Shown in pieces: positions 21,739 to 37,685 of a stretch of 50,532 nt of DNA. The notes beneath the pieces are model-generated. The model made no database searches, was not told the origin of the DNA, and saw nothing but the letters and a program-made list of their open reading frames with translations. The translations under genes and the position numbers were made by a program. The first letter of the stretch is position 1. Each line of letters starts with the position of its first letter. Source of the DNA: Cochliopodium minus (lineage: Eukaryota > Discosea > Himatismenida > Cochliopodiidae); NCBI GenBank assembly GCA_024220525.1, contig JAMYWO010000149.1, positions 57,578-108,109 of the forward strand. The letters are read 5' to 3'.

Positions 21739-21917
21739 TTTTTTTTTTATCTATCCAAATATAGTTAATTTTCATATGATTTCAAACTAAAATAAAAAAT
21801 TAGATCTTTTAAATTACTTAGAGTTCCAAAATATTTACTTTTCAAGAGGATGAAAGAATAAATTAAAAATATTATTTTTATTAATATAAAATTTAATTCA
21901 AAAATGAAAAATTAAAA

Positions 21918-24712
21918 TTATCTTTTCATCTGGATCAATTCTTGAACTTCTTTCTCAAGAGTTTCAACTTCCATGTTGTACTTTTTGTTGGACTCAAGAA
22001 GATCAGACATTTCAGATTCATACTTCTTGTTAGATTCTTCGAGATTGTGGACCTCAGCTTCAAGAGCCAATTCTTTTTGTTTCTCTTCTTCTATTGCGAT
22101 CTCATCTCTCTTTTCTCTTTCACGAACTTCGTAGACGTTTTTCTCATTTTCTTCTTCTTTTTCTCTTTCATACTGAATTTCCTTGACACTTGCGGGTTCT
22201 CCTTTAGATCCTTTGCGTCCCTTTTCTCCAGTACGACCTCTTTGCCCCTTTTCTCCAATAGGACCTTTGAAAAGGAATTAAAAAAAAGTTCAAAAAAAAA
22301 AAATTGAAAAGAAAAAAAACAAAAAATAAATTATAAAATAAAGAAATCAAAAAAAAAATTTTTGTTTTAAAATTTTTACCTCTCTTTCCTCTTACTCCTT
22401 TATATCCTGTTTTACCTCTATCTCCTTTATTACCCTTGCTTCCTTTCTTACCGTGGTGTCCAGGATAACCTTTCTCTCCCATTCTACCTTCTTCTCCTCT
22501 GTCTCCTCTTTCTCCCTTCTCTCCTCTTTCACCTTCGTCTCCCTTCTCTCCTTTCTCTCCTACATCTCCCTTATGACCCTTGTGTCCTTTATCACCATCT
22601 TGTCCTTTCCTTCCTCTGTGACCTTTGTGTCCTTTGTGACCTTAGAAAAAAAAATTAAGTTTTTTAATTAAAAATTTTAGTTTTCCAAAAAAAATAATAT
22701 TTAGAAAAAATTACCTTTATCTCCTTTATTTCCTTTATCTCCCTTTAAACCTTTTACTCCCTTATCTCCTTTATCTCCCTTATCTCCCTTGTTTCCCTTG
22801 TCACCTTTATCACCTTTGTCACCTTTATTACCTTTATCACCCTTATCACCTTTATCACCTTTATCTCCTTTATCACCTTTGTCTCCTTTGTCTCCTTTAT
22901 CACCTTTATCACCCTTATCTCCTTTATTTCCTTTATCACCCTTATCTCCTTTATCTCCTTTATCTCCTTTATCACCCTTGTCTCCTTTATCACCTTTATC
23001 ACCTTTGTCTCCCTTTGAACCTTTGTCTCCTTTATCACCTTTGTCACCTTTATCTCCCTTTGAACCTTTATCACCTTTATCACCTTTATCTCCTTTATCA
23101 CCCTTGTCACCTTTATCACCTTTTACACCTTTATCACCTTTGTTACCTTTATCACCTTTATCACCTTTATTACCTTTATCTCCCTTCTCTCCCTCATCTC
23201 CTTTTACTCCTTTATGACCTCTTCTCCCCTTGAAACCAGGAAAACCTCTGTGTCCCTTTTGTCCTTTATCTCCTGTAATACCTTTATCTCCTGTAATACC
23301 TTTATCTCCCTTTTGTCCAAGAACACCCTTCTCTCCATCTTCTCCTTTGTTTCCTTTTATTTAAAATAAAAATTTGTTTAAAAAATTTTTCAATTTTTAA
23401 ATTTCTGTTTTTAAATTTTTCATTTACCCTTTTGTCCTTTTTGTCCTCTATATCCCTTGAAACCTCTTTTTCCTTTATCTCCTTTGTCTCCTTTAACACC
23501 TTTATCTCCCTTGTATCCATCAACTCCTCTATCTCCCTTCTCTCCTTGATCACCTTTCTCTCCTTTGTGACCTCTATGTCCTGGTCTTCCGAACTCTCCT
23601 CTTCTACCTTTTTGTCCAACTTCTCCCTTGTCACCTTGTTCTCCTTTGTCTCCCTTGAATCCAGTGAGACCTAAAAGATAACAATGATTTGATGAATAGG
23701 TTTTTATTTATTTATTTATAAATTATATTTATTTTTTCTCTGAATATGAATTTTATATATTTCTATAAATAGTAAAGAATCAATTTAAAATTTTCAATTT
23801 CTTACCTTGTTCTCCATTATCTCCTTTGAATCCTTTTTGTCCTCTTCTTCCTTTATCTCCCTTAAGACCCTCATCTCCCTTCCATCCACGTTCTCCCTTG
23901 TGTCCCTTTCTTCCAGGCAACCCAATCTCTCCTTGGTCACCCTTCTGTCCCTTCAACCCAGATTTACCTCTGTTACCCTTTTCTCCAGTAAATCCTTTTT
24001 GACCTCTTTCACCTTGATCTCCCTTAGATCCTTGTTTGATGATGACCTTTTCATGATAATCATTATGGTGATCATTGTGGTAATCATTATGGTGATCATC
24101 GTGATGATCGTTAGGATGATCATTTGGGCGGCCATTTGGACGATTGTTGTTATAACCTTGTGGTGGTCTTGCTTGATCAGGTCTATCATTTCTGTCTGGT
24201 TGGTTTCCTCCTTCTGTTTCATGTGGAACAAAATTATCATCGTGTTGACCATAATTATCTTCTTCATAATGATCATAATTGTTATCATCAGAATAATCAT
24301 CATAATCATCACTCTTTTTTGCTATTTAAAATATAATTTTAATCATTTTACGGTTTTCAAAAAATATTTTTTTTGATTTATTCCAATTATAAGAAAGTAT
24401 TTCAAAATAGAGGTGTAAAGTCATTCAAAAAGTTTTAAATTGTGATTTAAAGATTATTTTGTTAACAAATATCATTTGATATCTTTCTCGAATGTCTTTT
24501 TTAAATATGTATATTTTACCAGGTTCTTTTATTGAATCAACTGCTTCAGCAACAGGCTGTTCAATACTTCTTGCCACTTCAGTTTTGACCTTATTGAAGT
24601 CCAATACTTTTTTTGGTTCTTCAACAACTTTCTTTCCAAGTTGTTTTTCCAAATCAGCAGATACAAAACATACCAAAACAACCAAAAAGAAAATTACTAA
24701 TCCTTTCTTCAT
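21918..24712 (-). CDS. Secreted collagen-like protein C1
   Basis: Extracellular structural protein. Six exons (24712-24520, 24321-23806, 23670-23428, 23353-22715, 22640-22380, 22264-21918) give 732 residues. Seen: signal peptide MKKGLVIFFLVVLVCFVSA; a short linker; a 90-residue Asp/His/Asn-rich segment with alternating DH and NDYH units (about 65-155); then about 490 residues of unbroken Gly-X-Y, mostly GDK, GEK, GHK and GRK; then GEPASVKE and a charged coiled coil (about 646-732) ending IQMKR. Lys in the Y position followed by Gly-Asp or Gly-Glu is known to stabilise triple helices by inter-chain salt bridges, so little hydroxyproline may be needed. The C-terminal coil is the likely trimerisation site. 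Introns all split a Gly codon in phase 1. Unlike C2-C4 it shows no Gly substitutions. Repeat-length variation is likely in exon 4. Confidence 0.85.
22750..23220 (-). repeat. 9-bp coding tandem repeat (GDK triplets)
   Basis: Within exon 4 of C1 the plus strand repeats a CCTTTATCA/CCTTTATCT unit about 50 times; on the coding strand this reads GGT/GGA-GAT-AAA (Gly-Asp-Lys). Interspersed SK, NK and VK variants break perfect identity. The third-base changes are scattered, so the array is not a very recent expansion. The antisense frame spells Ser-Pro-Leu repeats and is not a gene. Confidence 0.9.
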
Positions 24713-24877
24713 TTTTTTTATTTTTGATTTTTTTGACCCTTCGAATATACTGCGAAACTTTAATCTTTATTTAAGAAAAAAATCCGTTAATGTATTGGTA
24801 TTTTGAATAGATGAAATCTATAATGAGATAATAGGAGTTTTAAAAACCAAAAAAAGATATAATATATTATTTTATTT

Positions 24878-27800
24878 TTATTCATATTTTTTGAGCAAAG
24901 ATTGGAGAGTATCTTCCAATTTCTTGATTCTCGCTTGCATCTCGATATCTTCTTTTTCCTCTGCAGATTCCTCCTTATTCATCACATCAATATCGGAGAT
25001 ATCTCTGCTGTAACGTTGGTTATATTGATCGATCTTGTCATCATTCTCCCTCTCGATGGTCTTCTCTTGCTCGACGTACTTTAAGTTTGCAGGCTCCCCT
25101 CTCTCACCTCTTTCACCTCTGTTACCTCTCTCACCTCTAGGACCACTTCTTCCTCTTTGACCTTTTTGCCCCCATTGTCCCCTCTCACCACGATCACCTT
25201 GGTTACCTCTGATACCTTTTTATTTTTTGTGTAAAAGAAATGGAGAATAAAAACAAATTTCTGTGAATTAATATATTTAAATTTATCAAAAGAACAGAAA
25301 TAAAATACAGAAATAAATTAAGGATTGATTCAAATTGAAAAACAAAATGTCTCAGAATTTTTTTTTTTTTTTAATCATACCTTTGTCTCCCTTTTCGCCT
25401 TTGTCACTAGTCAAACCCTTGACACCCTTAACACCCTTCTGACCCTTCTCACCAGAAAAACCTTTGACACCCTTAACACCCTTCTCACCCTTGACAGTAG
25501 AAGCAACACCCTTGTCACCCTTCACACCCTTAACACCATCTGAACCACTTTCACCAGTTTCACCAACAAAACCAGTTTCACCTGAAGAACCAGTGTCACC
25601 ATTTTCACCAGAGGCGCTCTTTGCACCTTGAGTTCCCTTGAACCCCTTTTCTCCTTTGTTACCTCTGTCTCCCCAGCTTCCGCGTTGAGCTTTCACTCCC
25701 TTTCTTCCCTTGGATCCCTTCGGTCCTTTGTCTCCTTTGTTTCCCTTGTTTCCCTTGTCGTTTCTTTCTCCATCTTCTCCTTCATCACCATACCAACCTT
25801 ATATATCAAGATATAAAACAAAATAAAAGTTAAAAAAAAATTAATAATGAAAAAAAAATTATAAAAAAAAAAATTATTTAAAATGAACAAAATTTAAAAT
25901 GAATGAAAGAAATAAAATGAAACAAAAGTAAAAAAAAAAATGATTTAAAAAATAATAATTAATAATGAAAAAAAAAAATTAAAAGAAAAAAAAATTATTT
26001 TAGAAAATAAAAAAAATTAAAATAGTTTTTTAGAGAATAAAAAAGAAAATTTAAAAAATAATTATTTTTTTTAAAAAAACTACCTCTTCTTCCTTTGCTA
26101 CCTTTGTCACCTTTAAGTCCTTTGTCACCCTTGTCCCCATCATCCCCTCTTACAAATGTAGTTCCAGCAGAGCCACCAGGACCATCAGAACCTTTGTCAC
26201 CCTTTGACCCCTTATCTCCTTTATCACCCTTGTCGCCTTTGTCGGAAAGCCCATCACGACCCCTCTCTCCCTTATCTCCCTTTTCCGCTGCGTTTCCTTT
26301 GTCTCCCTTGTCTCCTCTTATTCCTTCTTCTCCATTAGAACCAACGCCAGCATTTTCCCCTATGAAAAAAAGTAGGAAAAATAAAATTAGGAGAACGGAA
26401 AAAAAATGAAATTTGAAAGTTTTCAAAAAGTTTTAAAAGATTACAAAAAATAAAAATTACTAAAAATAAAAATGAAAATATTAAAAAAATAAACAAACAA
26501 AAACATACACAAAAAAAAAATTTAATTGAGAAATACAAAGAAATAAAAATTAAAAAAATGAAATGATTCTTAAAAATAAAAATAAAAATAAAAATAAAAA
26601 AATAAATAAAAAATAAATAAAAAAAACCATTTCTTCCTCTTCTCCCTTTGTCTCCCTTGTATCCCTTGTCACCAGTCTCACCACTTTCTCCATCCTCTCC
26701 ATAAGCACCATCTCTACCTTCAACACCATTGTCACCTCTGTCACCCTTATCGCCCTTATCTCCATTGTCTCCCTTTTCACCTCTAGGTCCATCCGCTCCA
26801 GCCAATCCCGAGGAACCAGTGTTTCCTCTTCTACCTGCTTCTCCTGTGTCTCCAGGTGCTCCTTTGTTACCTGTTCCTCCCTTGATTCCTTTCTCTCCTT
26901 CTCCTCCATCCATTCCTTTTTCTCCCTTTGCTCCTTTTTCGGATGGTTGTGCTTTGTCTCCTTTTATCCCTTTCTCTCCTCTGTTACCTAAAAGAATAAA
27001 GAATCAATGAATTTGTTTTTTTCTAAAACCTAAGGAAAAATAATTTGCATAATTATGCGAATCACCTTACATTGTATGTAATATCAATTGTATATTAGAA
27101 GTTATATCTCCAAAATAGAGATGAATTATTTTTTTTATCACTATAAAAATATGTGGAGTTTAATTGTTATTCAAATAGTATATAAAGAAGTTAAAATATA
27201 TGTTTCTTTTGAGATTGAAATTAGTTTATTTCTTTATCAAGATTTTAATATGATATCATAATGCGAAAGTTATATATTTTTAAAGGGATTATCAGTTCTT
27301 AATATTATATAATCGTTATTAATTCACCCATTTGTTTATCAAATTTAAACTATATATTCTGAATCCTTTATTTGATTCCTTATATACCTTTATCTCCAGT
27401 TTCTCCTTTATCTCCCTTCTCTCCTTTTATTCCTTTATCTCCCTTTGAACCCTTATCTCCATCTATTCCTCTTCTTCCCTTCTCACCCTTCTCCCCAACT
27501 TTCCCAGGCTTCCCCTGGGGACCCTGTTTACCTCTATAACCTCTTTCACCCATAGGACCTTCATTTCCAGGTGCACCTTTGGATCCTCTTCTTTTGAAGA
27601 TCGTATCATCGCCATATGATTCTTCAATTTTAAATTTATCTTGCTTATTGGGCTTATTGTGTTTTAATCCTCCATTTTTTTTTATTAGAATTTTATTTTC
27701 ATCTTCTTTCTTTTCATCCTCTTTAATCACATCAGGAATATCACTCAATAAATCTTTTTTTTCCAAAATATTGTCTTGTGATATAGGTTGATTTGAAATT

Positions 27801-28041
27801 ACTATATCCTTCTTTTCATTCAAATCTACTGTTAATGTTTAAAATAAATTAATCTTTGCCAAACAACAAAATTGTTTTTATTGTTTCTAATAAATTGATT
27901 TTCCATTAAACCATTCAACTCTTAGTTTACATCCAAATATTAATAAACTCATTTCTTTTTACCTTTAATTTCATCTTGATGAGATATTCTAATGAAGAAA
28001 AGTAGCACAATGAACACCAAAAAAATAGAAAGATACTTCAT
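24878..28041 (-). CDS. Secreted collagen-like protein C2
   Basis: Six exons (28041-27963, 27828-27388, 26987-26628, 26359-26084, 25797-25381, 25215-24878) give 636 residues. Signal peptide MKYLSIFLVFIVLLFF, nearly the same as in C3. Residues 27-105 are an acidic/Lys linker without repeats; collagen runs from about 106 to 566, more varied than C1 (GPQ, GAP, GET, GSS triplets). It is broken at intervals by triplets without Gly (for example GDK-AQP-SEK, GER-NDK, GVK-AQR, GAK-SAS). GEPANLKY then leads into a coiled coil (about 567-636) ending LKKYE. The 5' flank and first exon are close copies of those of C3. All introns are phase 1 within Gly codons. The 400-nt intron 2 has higher complexity than most. 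Only 166 bp separate its stop from the C1 start, so C1 and C2 are tightly packed head to tail. Confidence 0.85.
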
Positions 28042-28043
28042 TT

Positions 28044-28140
28044 TTTTCTTTTCGCTGTTTGGGAAAGGAAATTTTTATTATTTTCTATTTTTTTGTCTTT
28101 TCATTTAAAATTTTTTTCACAAAAAAAATTATTTCGAAAC
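28044..28140 (-). promoter_or_regulatory. Conserved upstream region of C2
   Basis: On the minus strand the ~95 bp before the C2 start contain ATGAAAAGACA, a run TAGAAAATAATA and CCCAAACAGCGAAAA just upstream of the ATG. Nearly the same block precedes C3 at 32802-32907. The shared block is the probable promoter and 5' UTR, copied together with the signal-peptide exon. Confidence 0.6.
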
Positions 28141-28162
28141 TATTTTAAAAAAAAAAAAATTC

Positions 28163-28414
28163 ATGAGCAAAAAAAATAATATTCCTGTTTTCAACCACAA
28201 AAAAGGGGGACATGGAGAACTTTATGGTGGTAATTTCACAAGCGGACCAACATATTTCTATGCCATCAATAAAAACAATGGTAATACTGTTCATAGAGTA
28301 GATGGTCCCCAAAAGAAAGGAAGTACCGCTCCAGGAGGAAATGGTCAAGTTCTTCATGGAGGGATTATATCAAATAGACCTAAAGAAGGAACTTATAGGG
28401 TTGTTTTTCATTAA
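28163..28414 (+). CDS. Orphan 83-residue protein inside the collagen array
   Basis: An intronless plus-strand gene, ATG 28163 to TAA 28414, reading against the collagen genes on both sides. It starts MSKKNNIPVFNHKKGGHG and continues with Gly/Asn/His-rich, beta-type sequence (GELYGGNFTSGPTYFY, KGSTAPGGNGQVLHGG), ending YRVVFH. There is no signal peptide, membrane segment or coiled coil, and I recognise no family. Codon composition is GC-richer than the flanks, which supports a real gene. It sits between the C2 promoter and the C3 last exon. The corresponding place between C3 and C4 lacks it, so it was either inserted here or lost there. Confidence 0.6.
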   Translation: MSKKNNIPVFNHKKGGHGELYGGNFTSGPTYFYAINKNNGNTVHRVDGPQKKGSTAPGGNGQVLHGGIISNRPKEGTYRVVFH

Positions 28415-28567
28415 AGGATTTAATTGAACCATAATTTTATGAATAATTAATAAAATTTATTGTTCAATTTGAAAACAACCTTATGATAAAAAAATAATAA
28501 AGATACTAAAGAAAACAATCATTTCAAAACAATATTAAATTTTAATTTTTTATATATTTATTTTAAT

Positions 28568-32799
<4,232 letters not shown>

Positions 32800-32801
32800 T
32801 T

Positions 32802-32907
32802 TTTTTTTGTTTTCGCTGTTTGGAAAAGGATATTTATATTATTTTCTATTTTTATGTCTTTTCATCAAATTATTATTTTATTTTTTTCACAAACAAAAAA
32901 TTATTTC
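32802..32907 (-). promoter_or_regulatory. Conserved upstream region of C3, duplicate of the C2 promoter
   Basis: Matches 28044-28140 over about 95 bp, by eye about 85 percent: both carry CAAACAGCGAAAA near the start codon, a TAGAAAATAATA-like tract and ATGAAAAGACA. Shared sequence continues through the signal-peptide exon, which points to one duplicated unit. Confidence 0.6.
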
Positions 32908-33003
32908 AACGAAAAAACATTTAAAAATAAAATTGTTAACTATTTCATAATGAAGCTGAAGATACGAAGATAACAAATCATTTAATTAACAAATTTTAAA
33001 TAT

Positions 33004-33112
33004 TTTAAGTAATTCTTTTCAATTCTTTTGAGTTATTGAAATACCTTGCATCTCAATTTCAAAAACGCCAACATTTTTTCCCCAAAGATTATCCATCCCT
33101 ACTCATCATTAA
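33004..33112 (-). pseudogene. Decayed copy of a collagen-gene last exon
   Basis: About 64 bp here (TTGCATCTCAATTTC, then AAAACGCCAA, then AAAGATTATCC and CTCATCATT) align with the coiled-coil exon of C3 at 28599-28662, with small indels and about three quarters of bases the same. The GTAATTCTT before the coil end is also kept. The minus-strand frame is broken by stops. It lies just upstream of the C3 promoter, exactly where the C3 last exon sits relative to the C2 promoter. It is therefore the remains of the 3' end of a further collagen gene. Confidence 0.55.
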
Positions 33113-33174
33113 CTTTAAAAAAAAAAGTAATTTAAAATAAGATTTATTCAATATTTATTTTTTAACAAATTAAG

Positions 33175-36100
33175 TTAATTGACTCTCTCTTTGTTTTTCA
33201 ACAAATCATCGATTTGTTGTTCAAGACTAGCAAGTTTGTCCAAAAGAGCACGTCTCTTGACCTTCTCAAGCTCCTGTTTCTTCAACAACTCTTCATTCTT
33301 AACATGGCTACGTTTCTCCTTGTAGAGAAGATTGTTCAACTTGTTTCCATGCTCCTTTCCCTTCTTGGAGAAGTTCTCTACTTCGACAACGCTTCCTGGT
33401 TCTCCCTTGTAACCTCTCTTACCTAGTTCTCCCCTTCTTCCTTGCTTTCCTGTTCTTCCAAGAGCACCTTTCTCTCCTTTGTCTCCTTTATTTCCTTTTT
33501 CACCTTCAATTTTTTATTTAAAAGAAAAGAATATTGAAGAATTAAATTTCATAATTAACAAAAAAAAAAAAAACAAAGTGAGAAAAGTAAATTTAATACA
33601 ATCAAAAAAAAAAAAGTTAAAAATCAAAGAATATATTGTTTAATATTCCATTAAAATTTTTCACAAAAAGTTCATAATTTCTTTTTTAAATTTTAATTTA
33701 ATTTACAGTAAATTTTTAATTAAAACTGCAGTTAAAATGAAAATTTTTTATTTTTCAATATCAATCGTTTTGAATTTAAACTTTTAACTATCTTTTATAA
33801 ATTTTTTTATTTTTACCATTGAACCCAGAATCACCCCTATTTCCCTTGTCTCCCTTATCAGCATTGACACCAGCATCACCAGCATCACCAGAAACTCCGA
33901 CATCACCCGCGAAAACATCACCAGGATCACCAGTGTTACCAGCTGGACCGTCGTTACCAGTATCCCCCACCCCTCCCTGAGCCACAACTGTTCCTTTCTC
34001 TCCTTTGTCCCCCTTGTCTCCTTTGTCCCCTTTTTCTCCCTTGTCTCCCTTCTCTCCCTTTACTCCTAACTCTCCTGTCTCTCCATAATTCCCTGTTGTT
34101 TTTGGGTGAAAAAAAAAAATTAGTTCAAATAGTCATAAAAAAAATTTTATTTTGTTTTGATTTATTTTTTAAAAATTTAAATTCATAATTTTTATTTTTT
34201 TTGATTTTTAAGATTTTTAATTTTGATTTTTATTTAATTTTAATTTCTAATTATTGAATTTTATATTTTTTTATTGATTTTTATCAAAATTTTTAAAATT
34301 TAATTTCTAATTACTTTAATTTTTAAAACTTAAAGGCTTTTTTTAATTTTTAATTTTTAATTTTTAATTATTGATTTTTAATTTTTAATTTTTAATTTTA
34401 ATTTCCAATTATTTAATTTTTTTAATTATTTTTAATTTTAATTTCTAATTTTTATTTTTTAATTTTTAATTTTTAAATTTTAAAGGTTTTTTTTAAAAAT
34501 TTTAATTTTTAAAATTTTTTTTTTTTACCTCTGTCCCCAGTATTACCCTTGTCTCCGTTTACGGCAGTTTCTCCATCATCACCATCTTCACCAATGTCAC
34601 CCCTTTCACCAGACACACCATTGTCTCCATCACTTCCTTTGTCTCCTTTGTTACCCTTCTCTCCGGTATTTCCTTTGTCACCTCTATCTCCTCTGAAACC
34701 TTTTTTTATTTAAGAAAAAAAAATTAATAAACAAATTGTAATTGGAAATAATTTATTTTTATTTATTTTAATTTATTTCATTATTTTTTATATTTTTTTT
34801 TAGATTTTTATTTATTTTTTATTTTTATTTTATCTTTTATTCTTTTTTATTTATTTTATTTATTTTTCATCATTTTAATATTAGCATTAATTTTGATTCG
34901 CATTTATTATTTTCTTTTTCATTATTTTCTCATTTCTTTGATTATTTTTTTATGTTTATTTCAATTTCAGTATTTTTTTGAAAAAATTTATTATTTTTAA
35001 ATTTATTATTTTTTAGTTTTTATTATTTTAATTTCAGCATTAAATTTTCATCAAATTTTTTTTTACCTGCATTTCCAGTTCTTCCCCTACTTCCTTTATC
35101 CCCCTTGTCGCCCTTATCACCTTTATCTCCCTCGGCACCTTTTTCACCAACATCACCTGTTACTCCAACGGATCCAGCGTCACCTTTCCAAAATAAAATA
35201 AAATAATAATTAAAAAAAAAAAAAGAAAATAAAAATTAATGACTTAATGATTATAAAAAAAAAAGAAATAAAATTAAAAATGTGAATAAAATAAAAATTA
35301 ATGACTTGAGAAATAAAATTAAAAATAAAATTGAAAAAATACAACAATAAATTTGAAAATAAAAATTAAAAAAAAAACAACAATAAATATAAAAATAATA
35401 TTAAAGAACAAAATGTAAATGAAAAATATAATTAAAAAAAATTAAATGAAAAATAATTAAAAAATAAAAGAATAAAAAAAATTATCAAAATAAAAAAAAA
35501 AAAAACAATGAAAATAAAATGATAAGAAAAAAAAAAAAATATCACCTCTATCCCCTTTGTCTCCCTTATCGCTCTTATCTCCATCATCACCCTTGTCACC
35601 TTTAAAACTTGTACCAGCAGCACCTTTATCACCCTTATCACCTTTGTCACCATCGTCTCCTTTGTCTCCGAACTCCCCGTTGTTTCCTTTCTCACCATAT
35701 TGTCCTCTGCGTCCTCCTTCTCCTCTTTCTCCTTTGTTTCCTTTGAATCCTTTGTCACCTGAAAATGTTTGATTTGAATTAAAAAAAAAAAAAATTTAAA
35801 AAAATAAATAAAAATCAGGATTGAAAAAAATTAAATAAAAACAACTGGATTGAAAAATATTAATTTGAAAGTAAATAATTTTTTTTTTTCTTTCAAATTG
35901 AAAAAGTTAATTCTTTAAAAAAAATTTAATTTACTATTTCAAAAAAATATTGTTCAATAAAATTCAAAAATTAGGTTTGAAATTCAAAAAAATTCAAAAA
36001 TTAGTGTTGAATTAAGAAATACAAAAAAATTATTTAAAAAAATTAACTATAAATTATTATTTAAAAATACAATATAAAAAATTCAAAATCACAAAAATTA

Positions 36101-37685
36101 TTTTAAAAAACTAAAAAAATATTTCAAAAGAAAATAACTAAGTTGTATCTAATGAAGAACAAATTTTTTTTTTTACCATTGTCTCCATCAACTCCACGTT
36201 CTCCTTGTGGACCTGTCCTTCCGGTTGCTCCTTTTCTTCCTTTATCACCTTTGTTGCCTTTGTCTCCTTGTTCACCTAAAATGATGGAAAAAATAAATAC
36301 AGTAAAGTAAATATACTAGAAAAAATATTTAATTCTTCAATATATCAATTCTTATATTTTCTTTTTGAGAATTAAAATTTTTTTATTAGAATTTATTCCA
36401 AATTTTGATCAATTTTATATCTCAACCAAAGATCCTTTATTATTGATAAATCAAATATTTGTATATGTTGATTTTATATTGATCCTTTATCGATCAAATT
36501 TATATTTATCTTCATGCTTATTTATGAGATATATTCGCATTTGATTCCCTATTACCATATTTTCTTCAATAAATATTAAAATTTTTTACCAACTTCCCCA
36601 GCTTCTCCAGTTACTCCATCACCACCTTTTTCTCCTCGTGGACCTTGTGGACCTTGATTTCCTTGATCTCCTTGGTTACCTTTATCACCATTAATTGTTT
36701 GACCCCTATTACCTACCTCTGCTGTCGAAGCTTCATCACCTGTGATTCCCACCTCACCTTGATCTCCTTGGATACCCTTTTCACCTTTAATCAAAATATT
36801 TAATATTCAGTTTAAAATTTGGTCGAAATCAAATCAAAGTTTGTTGGTATATTCAGTATTTATAAGGATGTTAAAATTCTATTGTAAATGAGAATGATAT
36901 ATTAAATTTGTGTACAAAATAAATTTAAAGAAAAAATGAAATATGGTTATCAATAAGAGTGTATTCCCTAAATTATTTCAATTATAGATAGACAATAATT
37001 TAAAGTTGGATATACCTTGAATTCCTCTTGAATTTTTATCTCCCTTCAATCCTTTATCTCCTTTTGTTCCTTTATCACCCTTTGATCCCTTGCTTCCCTC
37101 TCTACCTTGGCGCCCCTTTTCTCCTTGGCGACCCTTTTTACCTGTGGATCCTTGAGCACCCTGTTTACCTTTATCACCAATCTCACCTCTAAAACCCTTT
37201 GCACCTCTAATAAATACGATATCTGCTTCTTCATAATCTTCCTCATATTTATGTTGTTTATGTTTTTGTTTATCATTTTTGAGTCCAGTATGATTATTTT
37301 GTTTATTCTTTTTATTTTGTTTATTGATGATTTTTTTGTTTCTTTCTTCTATTTGATTCTCTTTTCCATTTTTATTTTGATCAACCTTATTTTTTTTTTC
37401 CAATTCAACTTCTTCAACATCATTCTCTTCTTCCTCTTTTTATTATTTAAACAAAAAACATTACTTCAAAAATTTTCCCAATATTAACTATGATTATTTC
37501 CATAATAAAGACATATATGAGCTTAACCAATTACCTTCCTCCAATTTTTCTTCCAAAACTTTATTCTTCAAAGAAACAGGAGTTTTATCATCTTTTTGTA
37601 ATAGATCTTTGTTCTCAACTTTTTTAGAGTTTGCTAATGTGGCTAATAACAAAAATAATACCAAACAAAATGACAAATACTTCAT
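33175..37685 (-). CDS. Secreted collagen-like protein C4
   Basis: Nine exons (37685-37535, 37435-37016, 36784-36590, 36275-36177, 35758-35546, 35183-35067, 34699-34529, 34092-33817, 33503-33175) give 656 residues. Signal peptide MKYLSFCLVLFLLLATLANS; the ATG at 37685 is preferred over an upstream in-frame Met because it opens the hydrophobic segment. A charged Glu then Lys/Asn/His-rich linker runs to about 119. Collagen runs from about 120 to 586, the least Lys-rich of the four (GPQGPRG, GATGRTG, GNTGDPGD). Non-Gly triplets recur (GDE-AST-AEV, GDK-SDK, GET-AVN, GVN-ADK, GDK-NSR). GEPGSVVEVE begins the C-terminal coiled coil, ending LLKNKERVN. Introns are phase 1 and mostly A/T-only, several over 350 nt. 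It is the first gene of the array in transcription order, and its promoter does not share the C2/C3 block. Confidence 0.85.

Noticed and set aside
22789-23217. Long plus-strand ORF of Ser-Pro-Leu repeats, with similar ones opposite the other collagen exons (for example 26095-26409 and 29171-29428)
   Set aside because: It is the antisense of Gly-Asp-Lys codons. The minus-strand frame has signal peptide, splice sites and coiled coil, so the plus-strand ORFs are shadows.
22750-23220. Regular repeat-spacer look suggesting a CRISPR array
   Set aside because: The unit is 9 bp, coding and without unique spacers; the genome is eukaryotic.
23953-24312. Minus-strand Met/Ile-rich 119-residue ORF
   Set aside because: It is a frame-shifted reading of the Asp/His-rich segment of collagen C1.
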